Below, piece after piece: positions 52,671 to 61,538 of a stretch of DNA of 64,000 nt (positions are counted from its first letter, which is position 1; every line of letters starts with the position of its first letter). The notes below the pieces were generated by a model. It was not told the DNA's origin. It saw nothing but the letters and a program-made list of their open reading frames with translations, and ran no database searches. The DNA comes from Thalassovita taeanensis (GTDB taxonomy: Bacteria; Pseudomonadota; Alphaproteobacteria; Rhodobacterales; Rhodobacteraceae), in the NCBI RefSeq assembly GCF_900110775.1, contig NZ_FOEP01000008.1:1-64000 (forward strand). The letters run 5' to 3'. A program made the translations under genes and the position numbers.

Positions 52671-55022
52671 ATGTCCCACCACGGTCCAGACACGCATCCG
52701 CACGGTCATCAGGATGATCGCAAAGACACAAAGGCTTGCTGCGGCCAGACGGCCGAAGACACCGCGCAGGTGGCAGCACCTCCACCATCCTCCGGACGCA
52801 GTTTTCGCGTTAACGGGCTGGATTGTGCGGAAGAGGTCGCGATCCTGAACAAGGTCGTCGGGCCGGAAGTCGGCGGCAGCGAGCATCTGGCCTTCGATGT
52901 GATCAACGGGCGCATGACCATCCTCAAAAGCGCCAAACCGCTCAGCGACGATAAGATCATCAAGATCGTCGGGTCGACTGGGATGAGCGCGAAGATGTGG
53001 GATGCTGAAAGCGCCGAAGCGGACCAGGCGGCCCATTTCGCACGTCAACGCCTCTTCACCGGGCTCAGCGGCGGCTTCTGGGCCGCGGGGTTCCTTTACC
53101 ACATCGTCGAGACGGGGGCGGGCGGCGCGCTGCGGCTCTTCTCCGGTCATGGCGAGACGTCTATGCCTCTGGTCGAGATGGGGCTGTTCATGCTGGCGGT
53201 GGTGTTCGGAGCCTGGCTGGTCGCCCCCAAAGCATGGTCCGCCGCGCGTAGATTTTCGCCTGACATGAATTTGCTGATGATCGTCGCCGTGGCCGGGGCG
53301 ATCGGTCTGGGCGAGTTTTTCGAGGCGGCAACGGTCGCATTCTTCTTTGCTCTGTCCCTCGCTCTCGAATCCTGGAGCGTGGGGCGTGCGCGCAACGCGG
53401 TCTCGGCCCTGTTGGACCTAGCACCACCCACGGCGCGCGTCATTCGTGACGACGGATCGGAGACCGATGTTCCTGCGGCTCAGGTTGCGATCGGTGACCG
53501 CTTCGTGGTGCGCGGCGGAGACCGTATCCCGCTCGACGGAGAGGTGACCGAGGGTCGCGGCGATGTTGATCAGGCTCCGATTACCGGGGAAAGTGCTCTT
53601 GTGGCAAAGGAAACTGGCGATGAAGTGTATGCCGGAACGATCAACGGCGACGGCACACTGACGGTCAGGGCCACCAAGGCCGCAGGCGATACCGTGCTCT
53701 CGAAAATCATCCGTATGGTAGGCGACGCTCATTCGCGCCGCGCCGAGGTTGAACAGTGGGTCACAAAGTTCGCCCGCATCTACACGCCTATTGTCATGGT
53801 GCTGGCGGTTCTAATCGCCGTCGTTCCACCGCTGCTGTTCGCGGGGGCATGGAATTATTGGTTCTACAATGCACTGGTTCTTCTGGTAATCGCTTGCCCC
53901 TGTGCGCTGGTTATCTCCACACCCGTTTCCATCGTTGCCTCGCTCGCGGCATCTGCGCGCAACGGCGTGCTGATCAAGGGCGGTGCCTATGTCGAGGCCC
54001 CCTCGCGTATGACCGCCCTGGCAATGGACAAGACCGGAACGATCACCATGGGCGAGCCGGAGGTCGCGGGTCTGCATCCCTTGGGCGGCACGGCCGAGCG
54101 CGACCTTCTGAGTGCCGCTGTCGCGCTGGAAGCCCGCTCTTCGCATCCTCTCGCGCGGGCCATCCTGGCGCGCGGCGAACGCGATGGGCTGAAGCAGTCG
54201 GCGGCTACCGACACCCAAACGGTGCCGGGCCGCGGCGTCGAAGGAACATGGGAGGGCCAGCCCGTCTGGCTCGGTTCGGATCGCTTTGCGACCGAGAAAG
54301 GTCTCGGTGACGCAATCCCCCGCGATCTGCTGGAGCGGATTGAGGGGGCTGGCAGCACGCTCGTGGCCGTGGGCTCCGGAAGCCGCCTGCTGGGCCTGAT
54401 CGAACTGCGCGACCGTATCCGCCCGGATGCGAAGGGGGTCGTGGCGCGTCTGCATGCCCAAGGCGTGCAAAAGATCATCATGCTGACCGGCGACAATGAA
54501 CGCACGGCGCGCGCCGTGGCGGCGGAAGTCGGCATCGATGAGGTTCGCGCAGAACTCCTGCCAGAAGACAAGGTGGCGGCAATCGAAGAACTGGTTGCCA
54601 GTTACGATGTCGTGGCAATGATCGGAGATGGTGTGAATGACGCCCCAGCCATGGCGCGGGCGCATTTCGCCATCGCCATGGGTGCGGTCGGATCGGATGC
54701 CGCCATTGAGACCGCCGATATCGCCCTGATGACGGACGACATCGCCAAGGTGCCATGGCTGATAGGCCATTCCCGCCGCACCATGAACGTCATCCATCAG
54801 AACATCGCTATTGCGCTTGCGACGAAGGCGCTGTTCGTCGGGCTGACAGCGTTCGGCATGGCAACAATGTGGGGTGCCATCGCTGCGGATGTCGGCGTTT
54901 CGCTACTGGTAGTCGCCAACGCGCTCAGGCTGCTCCGGGCCAAGAAGGACCGGCCGGACGGGTCCGGGGGAGAGCAAGTGGGAGAGAAGATGGCGCAGGG
55001 AGCCCTGGCCCACGGCCATTGA
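52671..55022 (+). CDS. zntA: Zn/Cd/Pb-exporting P1B-type ATPase
   Basis: A 783-aa P1B-2-type pump for divalent soft metals. The N-terminus has a His-rich stretch, an ACCGQ Cys pair and one HMA-like domain with a single Cys in NGLDCAEEV. Membrane site CPC is in VIACPCALVISTPVSI, the ZntA/CadA form, with the Lys of the final span region present (VNALRLLRAK). DKTGTITMG, SSHPLARAI and [10 protein letters not shown] are intact. It starts 31 bp after a 19-bp-spacer MerR-type promoter and is followed by an L,D-transpeptidase gene. Confidence 0.93.
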   Translation: MSHHGPDTHPHGHQDDRKDTKACCGQTAEDTAQVAAPPPSSGRSFRVNGLDCAEEVAILNKVVGPEVGGSEHLAFDVINGRMTILKSAKPLSDDKIIKIVGSTGMSAKMWDAESAEADQAAHFARQRLFTGLSGGFWAAGFLYHIVETGAGGALRLFSGHGETSMPLVEMGLFMLAVVFGAWLVAPKAWSAARRFSPDMNLLMIVAVAGAIGLGEFFEAATVAFFFALSLALESWSVGRARNAVSALLDLAPPTARVIRDDGSETDVPAAQVAIGDRFVVRGGDRIPLDGEVTEGRGDVDQAPITGESALVAKETGDEVYAGTINGDGTLTVRATKAAGDTVLSKIIRMVGDAHSRRAEVEQWVTKFARIYTPIVMVLAVLIAVVPPLLFAGAWNYWFYNALVLLVIACPCALVISTPVSIVASLAASARNGVLIKGGAYVEAPSRMTALAMDKTGTITMGEPEVAGLHPLGGTAERDLLSAAVALEARSSHPLARAILARGERDGLKQSAATDTQTVPGRGVEGTWEGQPVWLGSDRFATEKGLGDAIPRDLLERIEGAGSTLVAVGSGSRLLGLIELRDRIRPDAKGVVARLHAQGVQKIIMLTGDNERTARAVAAEVGIDEVRAELLPEDKVAAIEELVASYDVVAMIGDGVNDAPAMARAHFAIAMGAVGSDAAIETADIALMTDDIAKVPWLIGHSRRTMNVIHQNIAIALATKALFVGLTAFGMATMWGAIAADVGVSLLVVANALRLLRAKKDRPDGSGGEQVGEKMAQGALAHGH

Positions 55023-55080
55023 TTGATCAGGCATACCGATACCGATATGAGTGGACAGGTAAAAAGATCGAGCGGACGAC

Positions 55081-55584
55081 ATGATGAAAACGACACGACG
55101 AACGGCACTCTTGGGCGGACTTGCACTTGGCCTTGCAGGGTGCGCCAGCAAATTCCGAACCTACGATGGGCCCGAGGTCACCCGGTTGCAGATGTTCAAA
55201 GGTGACCGGAACCTGTTCCTGTTCGACAATACCTCGGTCCTGAAAGCCTACAGGATAGACCTCGGTTTCGCGCCCGAGGGGCCCAAGCAGTTCGAGGGTG
55301 ACGGGAAAACGCCCGAAGGGGCTTATACCGTCGACCGACGCAATCCCGACAGTCTGTTCCATCTCTCCATCGGAATCTCTTATCCGAACGAGGCCGATAT
55401 CGCCTTCGCCGCTGCACAGGGACGTGAGCCAGGCGGCGACATTTTCATCCATGGCGGGCCACGACCCGGGATCGACGCGATCAAGCCAGACTGGACGGCG
55501 GGTTGCATCGCGGTGTCGGACCGCGAAATTGAGGATATCTACGCGATGGTGCGGGACGGGACGCCGATCGACATATTCGCCTAG
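55081..55584 (+). CDS. L,D-transpeptidase (YkuD) family lipoprotein
   Basis: A 167-aa protein with lipobox LGLAGC (Cys about 21) after a short Tat-like TTRRTALLGG leader. The YkuD catalytic domain has HGGPRPG and the active-site DWTAGCIAVSDREI with its Cys-His pair. Such enzymes cross-link peptidoglycan or attach lipoproteins to it. It follows zntA by 58 bp on the same strand, so it may be induced with it; cell-wall repair under metal stress is a plausible reason. Confidence 0.88.
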   Translation: MMKTTRRTALLGGLALGLAGCASKFRTYDGPEVTRLQMFKGDRNLFLFDNTSVLKAYRIDLGFAPEGPKQFEGDGKTPEGAYTVDRRNPDSLFHLSIGISYPNEADIAFAAAQGREPGGDIFIHGGPRPGIDAIKPDWTAGCIAVSDREIEDIYAMVRDGTPIDIFA

Positions 55585-55609
55585 CGCCTATCCGGCCTTG
55601 GACGGCGGT

Positions 55610-55774
55610 TCATAGAACCCGTGCAAGAACGATCGAGGCGAACAACGCCAGGAGTCCGAATGCGATCGCGGAACTTGCCGCGTACTGGGCGATGTCCAGC
55701 CTGTTGCCGCCACGCTTCTTGGCGAGATATCCGCCCCATGCGGCGCCGACCAATGCTCCGAAGATCACGATCAT
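55610..55774 (-). CDS. Small two-span membrane peptide
   Basis: A 54-aa peptide with two hydrophobic segments (MIVIFGALVGAAWGGYLA and SAIAFGLLALFASIVLARVL) joined by a charged loop. AAAGGAAAAGG precedes the ATG, and its start overlaps the lnt stop by 4 bp. It is the last gene of the long minus-strand operon. No family is recognised. Confidence 0.65.
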   Translation of the reverse strand: MIVIFGALVGAAWGGYLAKKRGGNRLDIAQYAASSAIAFGLLALFASIVLARVL

Positions 55775-57306
55775 GGTGCCTTTTCCTTTCCAATAGTCAA
55801 CCCAATGGCACCCGCGATGCACGCTGCCAAAACGAGCAGGAACATCATCTGCCCGTATTTCGCGAATGGCGTGGCCGGGAGCGCAGCTGGCAAGCGGGCG
55901 TCCAGCACGCCGGTCTCATCGAGCCCGAGGCGGGCGACGATCCGGCCGTACCCATCGATAACTGCTGAAATGCCCGTGTTGGCCGCGCGAACCAAAGGCA
56001 GCCCCTCTTCGACCGCGCGCATCCTGGCAGAGGCCAGATGTTGCCGGGGACCGAGAGACGCACCGAACCAAGCGTCATTGGTGGCGTTGAATATCCAGTC
56101 CGGACGCGAAGCGGCGTCTACGACACGTCCCGGAAAAATGGCCTCGTAGCAGATCGAAAGGCCGACCGGAGATAAACCGGGTAGCTCAACGGTCTGGGGG
56201 CCGGTACCGGGCGTGAAGTCCCCAAGCCCTGCGGTCAATCGCTGGATCGGAAGAAAACTCCGCAGGGGAACGTATTCCCCGAACGGCACGAGGTGATGCT
56301 TGGCGTATCGCGTGACGATCTGTCCGGTCTGATCGACTGCGAGGATCGAATTTCTGTAGCGTGTGCCAGTGCCGTCCGACTCGCGCGTCTGTGCACCGGT
56401 CAGAAGAACGCGGCCCTCAGGCAGACGTTCTGCAATTCGACCCAACATTTCAGGATTCTCATCAAGATAACCGGGAAATGCACTTTCAGGCCAGAGAAGG
56501 ACGTCGAAGCTGCCAGACTGCGCAGACAGGTCCAGATAGCGGGATATGTTCCGTTCGCGGAACGCGGGGTCCCATTTCTCCGTCTGAGGAATGTTTCCCT
56601 GAACGATCCTGACGGTTGTGTCTGTTGGCGGTGTGGTGGCCATAAGGCGAACCGTACCGAGGGTTCCGGCACCCCCCACCACCGACATGAAAACAAATGC
56701 GGCGAACGCATTTTGCCGACGATTCCGCATGAGGAGCGTTACGGGCAGGACCGACAGCAGAACTGTGAGGAGGCCAAGTCCGTAGCTGCCAACCCATGCG
56801 GCCATTTGGCGTGGAATATCGTAGTCGGCCCATGCATAGGCAATCAGGTTCCAGGGGAAGCCTGTCAGCATGGTGCCGCGCAGCCATTCAGAAACCGACC
56901 AGCAGACCGCGAAGATCAATGCGCCGGAGACACCTTTCGTCCTGCTCCATGCGAACGCTGCCATTGCCGCCGCCGGGAACAGCGCAAGGCCGGCGGCCAG
57001 TCCAGCCACCGCAGGAACGGCCATCCAGCCGAACCGCTCCGCGTCGACGAAAAAGCTCTCCGCGATCCAGGACAATCCGAACAGGAAGAAGCCAACGCCG
57101 AACGCCCATCCGGCAAGTCCGGCCCGCATGCGGCTCTCTCCGACCGTGAGGAGATACAGCGCGCCAAACGCGACGGGCAAAAGCACCGGCATCGAGAATG
57201 GTGGCAGAGCGAGAACCGCCAAAGCGCCGAGACCGAATGCACAGAATGTGAGGATGATACCTGACATTCTGGAAATGCGGAGAACAGTGATGCCGATTGA
57301 AATCAC
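55771..57306 (-). CDS. lnt: Apolipoprotein N-acyltransferase
   Basis: Lnt adds the third fatty acid to the N-terminal Cys of lipoproteins, in the inner membrane. The 511-aa protein has about six to eight spans then a nitrilase domain with catalytic Glu in WPESAFPGY, Lys in YAKHHLVPFGEYVP and Cys in GLSICYEAIFP. A GTG start at 57306 lies 7 bp after the lspA stop; an ATG at 57267 is an alternative with the same core. It follows lspA directly, giving coupled lipoprotein steps. A second chromosomal lnt is expected, so this is an accessory copy. Confidence 0.92.
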   Translation of the reverse strand: MISIGITVLRISRMSGIILTFCAFGLGALAVLALPPFSMPVLLPVAFGALYLLTVGESRMRAGLAGWAFGVGFFLFGLSWIAESFFVDAERFGWMAVPAVAGLAAGLALFPAAAMAAFAWSRTKGVSGALIFAVCWSVSEWLRGTMLTGFPWNLIAYAWADYDIPRQMAAWVGSYGLGLLTVLLSVLPVTLLMRNRRQNAFAAFVFMSVVGGAGTLGTVRLMATTPPTDTTVRIVQGNIPQTEKWDPAFRERNISRYLDLSAQSGSFDVLLWPESAFPGYLDENPEMLGRIAERLPEGRVLLTGAQTRESDGTGTRYRNSILAVDQTGQIVTRYAKHHLVPFGEYVPLRSFLPIQRLTAGLGDFTPGTGPQTVELPGLSPVGLSICYEAIFPGRVVDAASRPDWIFNATNDAWFGASLGPRQHLASARMRAVEEGLPLVRAANTGISAVIDGYGRIVARLGLDETGVLDARLPAALPATPFAKYGQMMFLLVLAACIAGAIGLTIGKEKAP

Positions 57307-57312
57307 CGAGAT

Positions 57313-57789
57313 CTATCTTGAGGTTTCGGACGCAGCGACCTTTTCGCGCCCCGAGAAGATCAGCAAAATCCCGACGCCGCAGACCACTAAGACATCCGCG
57401 AGGTTGAACGCTGGCCAATGCGCCGTTCCGAGATAGAAATCCAGAAAGTCGGTCACACCGCCAAAGCGAAAACGATCCACGACATTCCCAAGAGCGCCGC
57501 CGATCACCATGCCGTAGGCAACCGCCTCGGCTGCCCGCGTTGCCCGGATTAGCGAGACGGCAAGAAACAGGACGATGGTGGTGGCGACCAATGCAAGGAG
57601 CCACCACGGCACATTCTGAAAGAACCCGAAGGTCACGCCGTAGTTGCGGTGGAAGATCAGGTTGAAGCCGGGGAGCACAGCGACGCCGGGGGCGAGCGTT
57701 TCCGCATTCGCGAGCACGAACGCCTTCGATGCCTGATCGGCGGCGAGCGCCGCGACAGCTGTGCAAATGCCAATGGAGCGAATTGCCAT
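57313..57789 (-). CDS. lspA: Lipoprotein signal peptidase
   Basis: LspA cuts the signal peptide of diacylated prolipoproteins. The 158-aa protein has four spans, the DQASK motif, FHRNYGVTFGF, and the catalytic region GGALGNVVDRF with VTDFLDFY and WPAFNLADV, containing the two Asp. Length is normal. Metal-resistance islands elsewhere, such as pbr, carry an lspA-like gene; here it is between the ZIP and lnt genes, 4 bp from the former. Confidence 0.93.
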   Translation of the reverse strand: MAIRSIGICTAVAALAADQASKAFVLANAETLAPGVAVLPGFNLIFHRNYGVTFGFFQNVPWWLLALVATTIVLFLAVSLIRATRAAEAVAYGMVIGGALGNVVDRFRFGGVTDFLDFYLGTAHWPAFNLADVLVVCGVGILLIFSGREKVAASETSR

Positions 57790-57792
57790 GAA

Positions 57793-58584
57793 TCACCCCA
57801 ACCAGACATCTAGGAACAGCATGACGACGAGGCCGATCGCGAGCCCGGTCGTCGCCTGCTTCTGGTGGCCGCTGCGATGGGTTTCCGGGATGATCTCGTG
57901 GCTGATGACATAGAGCATCGCGCCCGCCGCAAAAGCCAGACCCCAGGGCAAGAGAGGCTGCGCCACGACGATCACCGCGGCACCAAGAAAGCCCGTGACG
58001 GGTTCGACCAAACCAGTCAGTGCTGCGATGCCGAACGCACGGCCCGCCGAGTATCGCTCGCCCAGTAGGGCGACTGCAACAGCCAGCCCTTCAGGCGCGT
58101 TCTGCAATCCGATCCCGAGAGCGACGGGAAATCCGCCTGTAAAACCGTCGGCACCGAACGCGACGCCGACGGCCAGACCCTCCGGCGCATTGTGGATCGT
58201 GATGGCAATGATGAAGAGCCACACACGTCGTAGCGAGACGGCCTCCGGGCCCTCACGACCGCTGCTGAAATGCTCGTGCGGTATCATTTCGTTCATCATG
58301 GCGACCGCGCCCATGCCCATCAGGATCGCAGCACAGACGATCAGCGCCGGTATCGCGCCATCCCCGTATCGGCCCTCCGCTGCGTCGAGTGCCGGTATAA
58401 TGAGAGAAAAGAAAGACGCGGCAAGCATGACCCCGGCGGCAAAGCCGAGCGAAATATCGCGCCATTTGCGTGACGGGGTCTTGCCGAGAAGCACGGGCGT
58501 CGCCCCGACGGCGGTCATGAGACCGGCGGCCAGGCTGCCTAGAAAGCCCAGTGCGACTGGTGAGAGTGTTGTGATTTGCTCCAC
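57793..58584 (-). CDS. ZIP-family metal transporter
   Basis: A 263-aa inner-membrane transporter starting GTG. Eight spans, with metal-binding HNAPEGLAVG (span 4) and QNAPEGLAV (span 5), plus a His/Glu loop at about 104-110 (IPHEHFSSG). ZIP proteins move Zn and other divalent metals into the cytoplasm. Placing an importer in an export-regulated operon is unusual; it may act in exchange or be tuned to another ion. It follows the DUF411 gene by 1 bp. Confidence 0.9.
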   Translation of the reverse strand: MEQITTLSPVALGFLGSLAAGLMTAVGATPVLLGKTPSRKWRDISLGFAAGVMLAASFFSLIIPALDAAEGRYGDGAIPALIVCAAILMGMGAVAMMNEMIPHEHFSSGREGPEAVSLRRVWLFIIAITIHNAPEGLAVGVAFGADGFTGGFPVALGIGLQNAPEGLAVAVALLGERYSAGRAFGIAALTGLVEPVTGFLGAAVIVVAQPLLPWGLAFAAGAMLYVISHEIIPETHRSGHQKQATTGLAIGLVVMLFLDVWLG

Positions 58585-58585
58585 T

Positions 58586-59038
58586 TTAACTCGCCGGATA
58601 GGACGAAAAGATCTCAGTGGAGCCGTCGGATTTCACCAGAAAGACATCGTAGGCTTCGGCATCGTCGCCGAAATCCATGCCGGGCGAGCCGATGGGCATG
58701 CCGGGCACGGCCAGGCCTATGGCATCGGGACGTTCTTCAAGCAGTCGAGTAATATCGGCTGGCGGAACGTGACCCTCGATGGTGTAGCCTTCGACGGTCG
58801 CCGTGTGACAGGAGAACATATCGACGGGAATACCGCGATCCATTTTCAGACGGATCAACGCCCCGCCCATATTCTCACCTTCAGGAGCGAACCCGGCATC
58901 GGACAGCTTTTCCATCCAGGCAAGGCAACAACCGCAGCCGCGCGTCTTTCCGACGTGGATAGCGGTCTGGGCGGTTACTGCCGTCGCGGCAGCAATCATG
59001 AGGGTCGCAGCGGCCAAGGTTTGAAACCTGTTTTTCAT
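58586..59038 (-). CDS. DUF411 periplasmic protein (CopG-like)
   Basis: A 150-aa exported protein with signal MKNRFQTLAAATLMIAAATA. The DUF411 hallmark is IHVGKTRGCGCCLAWMEKL near the start of the mature chain, followed by GVPVDMFSCHTATVEGY-like and EGHVPPADITRLL segments. The CxxC-type motif and later Cys are candidates for copper binding; CopG of copper operons belongs here. The start at 59038 is chosen for the AAAGGAATTCCG site. It overlaps neither neighbour and is 20 bp after the M23 peptidase. Confidence 0.9.
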   Translation of the reverse strand: MKNRFQTLAAATLMIAAATAVTAQTAIHVGKTRGCGCCLAWMEKLSDAGFAPEGENMGGALIRLKMDRGIPVDMFSCHTATVEGYTIEGHVPPADITRLLEERPDAIGLAVPGMPIGSPGMDFGDDAEAYDVFLVKSDGSTEIFSSYPAS

Positions 59039-59058
59039 CGGAATTCCTTTCAAATCAG

Positions 59059-60408
59059 TCATGTGTCTTCGCGAAGAAAGGTCGCGAACCGTGTGCGCGT
59101 CTCTTCAAGGATTTCAGTGGCATCCGCAGTGTCGAAATTTTCCGCAGAGGCGAGCAATTCCTCCCCGAGCGGATCGATAGGTCGGCCGTCCACGCGCACT
59201 TCGTAGTGAAGGTTCGGAGCTGTCGCCGTGCCTGTCTCACCGACCTGGCCAATCGTTTCGCCCGCGACCACGCGGTTTCCGACGGCCAGACCCTCCGGCA
59301 CAGCGCTGAGGTGCGCATAGCGGGTCATTGTGTCTGACCCGTGCGCGATCTCGACCACCCGGCCATACCCGCTCCGCCATCCGATGAAGGAGACCCGTCC
59401 GGGTGCGGTCGCTGCAATCGGTGTCCCCGCAGCGGCGGCATAATCGACACCTGTGTGCATCCGCATATTGCCGTAGATCGGATGCTTGCGCTGCCCGAAG
59501 ACCGACGACAGTCGTGCGCCTTCCACCGGCGGCGCGACCGTCCGCAGGATTTCACCATTCAAATAGACCGTTGCCCGCCCGCTGTCTTCGGCTGACCAGA
59601 GGATTTCGAAGCGGTCGTCGGCCAGATCGAGGGCCGCATAGGAGATTGACGGTTGACCGACCTCTGAACCATCGCGAAGGACGGTCTGACCCCAAAGGAT
59701 ATTCAGGGTCTCTCCGCCTTGAAGATCCCTGCGAAAGTCGACCGTTTCCCCGAGGATTTGTGCGAGATCGACGGCAAAACGGGCCGGGACGCCTGCTCGA
59801 TCCAGCGAAGCGTAGATCGACCCGTTTACCAGCAGCTGGCTCGCACGCTCGACTGTCAACGCGCTCGGCGTTACCGTCCGACTCGCAATGGTGTCGTCCA
59901 GGGTGACTTCGATCCGCACACCGTCATCGACAGCCAACGTCACAACGGATGGCGTTCCGTCCGGGCGAAAGTCGACGCTGAGACGATGGCCCGGTCGAAG
60001 GCGGCGCAGGTCGTATTCAACCGTCAGTGCCAGTGCGACTTCGGTCCGAGTTTGCGCATCCATGTCCGCGAGAGAGAGAAGCACGTCCAATGTGTCACCC
60101 GCCTCGACCGTCGCCTCCCAAGGCGGCGTGGCGAGGGCCTGAACAAGCGCCATCAGATTATCTGGCTCGGCCCGTTCGAGTGCGGGAAACTCAGGCGGCT
60201 GAAAAGCGGCCGGAAGCATATTCGGCATCGTCTCGCCAGATGCGTTGACGCCTGGTCCATCGAGAGGTTCGGGTGGACTGTCCAAGGCTTCCGGAGCCTC
60301 GGAAAAGATGTACTCGGGCGGCGCCTCCAGGATCAAAGCCCGGCTCGCTATCGTGCTGACCGCTGCCGCGGCCATTGTCGTTCCCAGAACGATATGTCTC
60401 AGTTTCAA
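59059..60408 (-). CDS. M23-family peptidase (LytM), possible loss of one catalytic His
   Basis: A 449-aa exported protein with an N-terminal anchor or signal and a C-terminal LytM domain (about 315-415). Metal ligands appear in HTGVDYAAAAGTP (His, Asp) and the HxH region, which here reads NLHYEV: Asn (codon 59212-59214) replaces the first His, the catalytic general base. The YAHL His is kept. It starts with TTG and overlaps the SCO gene by 4 bp. It may act as a degenerate LytM activator and not as a hydrolase, but this is uncertain. N-terminal repeats suggest OapA-like binding modules. Confidence 0.83.
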   Translation of the reverse strand: MKLRHIVLGTTMAAAAVSTIASRALILEAPPEYIFSEAPEALDSPPEPLDGPGVNASGETMPNMLPAAFQPPEFPALERAEPDNLMALVQALATPPWEATVEAGDTLDVLLSLADMDAQTRTEVALALTVEYDLRRLRPGHRLSVDFRPDGTPSVVTLAVDDGVRIEVTLDDTIASRTVTPSALTVERASQLLVNGSIYASLDRAGVPARFAVDLAQILGETVDFRRDLQGGETLNILWGQTVLRDGSEVGQPSISYAALDLADDRFEILWSAEDSGRATVYLNGEILRTVAPPVEGARLSSVFGQRKHPIYGNMRMHTGVDYAAAAGTPIAATAPGRVSFIGWRSGYGRVVEIAHGSDTMTRYAHLSAVPEGLAVGNRVVAGETIGQVGETGTATAPNLHYEVRVDGRPIDPLGEELLASAENFDTADATEILEETRTRFATFLREDT

Positions 60409-61028
60409 GATTCTGCCCTCTCGGTTCTGTTCTGCATCGCGCGCCTTATCTTCGGCACGGCGAATTCGCGTGGTTCGTGATAGTCGATGGTGGTGACGAA
60501 GCGACCTGTCGCATCGAACAAGAAAACACCCGCCGTGTGGTTCATCGTATATTCGCCGTTTTCCCCCTCAACCTTCTCATAGGTGGCACGGAAACTATCG
60601 GCGATGGCCGCGATCTGGTCTGGCAAGCCCGTCCATCCTTGTATCTGCGGATGGAAATACGAGACATACTCGGCCATGGTCTCGACCGTGTCGCGGTCCG
60701 GATCTACGGTGATGAAAACGGTATTCAGGTCTTCGGCGTCCGGCCCAATCTCGTCGAGCCATCCGGAAATGTCCGAAAGGGTCGTCGGGCAAACGTCGGG
60801 GCAATAGGTGAATCCGAAGAAGACCAGACTCGGCTCGCCGATGAGGGTTTCCGGGCCGACATCCCGACCATCCTGATCCGTCAGGCTGAATTCCATAGCA
60901 GTCAGCGGTAGAGACCGCTTGCCCGGCGCGGAGTCAGCGCCAGGCCCATCTACCTGCCACCAGCCGACAAACAGGGCGGCAAAGACCGCCGTCGCTCCGA
61001 TCGCTGCGATTTTGGCCACCCTCATCAT
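60405..61028 (-). CDS. SCO-family copper protein, second copy
   Basis: A 207-aa membrane-anchored thioredoxin-fold protein. Anchor at about 5-25, then GFTYCPDVCPTTLSDI with the CxxxC copper site and the distal His in YTMNHTAG. SCO proteins deliver copper to cytochrome oxidase CuA or to other periplasmic proteins. It follows the PCu(A)C gene by 8 bp. Together with the copy at 62638 it brackets the Dsb pair and PCu(A)C. Confidence 0.93.
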   Translation of the reverse strand: MMRVAKIAAIGATAVFAALFVGWWQVDGPGADSAPGKRSLPLTAMEFSLTDQDGRDVGPETLIGEPSLVFFGFTYCPDVCPTTLSDISGWLDEIGPDAEDLNTVFITVDPDRDTVETMAEYVSYFHPQIQGWTGLPDQIAAIADSFRATYEKVEGENGEYTMNHTAGVFLFDATGRFVTTIDYHEPREFAVPKIRRAMQNRTERAES

Positions 61029-61036
61029 CAGCCGGA

Positions 61037-61519
61037 TCAGCCTTCGGGGCCGCGTGCGCCGATGCCAAGGACCGGGACGGTGATTTCAAGCTCTGTTCTA
61101 TCGGAAAAGAGCAGGGTCAGCGGAAAGGTCTCCCCCTCGACGAGCGGAGATTGCAGTTGCATCAGCATGGCGTGATATCCGCCGGGTTCAAGGGCGAACA
61201 TACCCCCGGGCGGGATCACGATATTGTCCGCCGGAGCCATGATGCTGACGCCGTCAGAATTGGTTCTGGTTTCGTGGATCGAAGCCATGCCGGAGATCTC
61301 CGCGCGAAGACCGATAAGGGAGATCGGCTCGCTGCCCTCGTTCCGAACGGTCAGATAGGCCCCGCCGGGCCGCGACATTCCAAGGCTCGCGCGCGCCCAG
61401 GGGCTCTCGACCACAATCGATGCGTTCTCTGACAACTGCTGCGCTGAGGATGCCATTGGCAAGCCCATCAGAAGAGCGACAGACAGGCTCTGGATTGCCT
61501 TTGCGAAGGTTTTGAACAC
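61037..61519 (-). CDS. PCu(A)C-family periplasmic copper chaperone
   Basis: A 160-aa exported protein beginning with GTG at 61519, where AGGAGACCCAAC lies upstream. Signal to about residue 26 (LPMASSAQQ). The domain has the H(M)x10-M-x21-HxM pattern: SGMASIHETR, then GGYHAMLMQL, giving the Cu(I) ligands Met and His. A longer upstream reading overlaps the DsbA gene and has no family likeness. PCu(A)C works with SCO in CuA assembly; both are adjacent here. Confidence 0.9.
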   Translation of the reverse strand: MFKTFAKAIQSLSVALLMGLPMASSAQQLSENASIVVESPWARASLGMSRPGGAYLTVRNEGSEPISLIGLRAEISGMASIHETRTNSDGVSIMAPADNIVIPPGGMFALEPGGYHAMLMQLQSPLVEGETFPLTLLFSDRTELEITVPVLGIGARGPEG

Positions 61520-61538
61520 GTTGGGTCTCCTGTTCGTT

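Noticed and set aside
53811-54797. 328-aa minus-strand frame opposite zntA
   Set aside because: Antisense shadow of the ATPase catalytic region.
56293-57264. 323-aa plus-strand frame opposite lnt
   Set aside because: Arg/Cys/Gln-rich shadow; lnt has a full set of catalytic residues.
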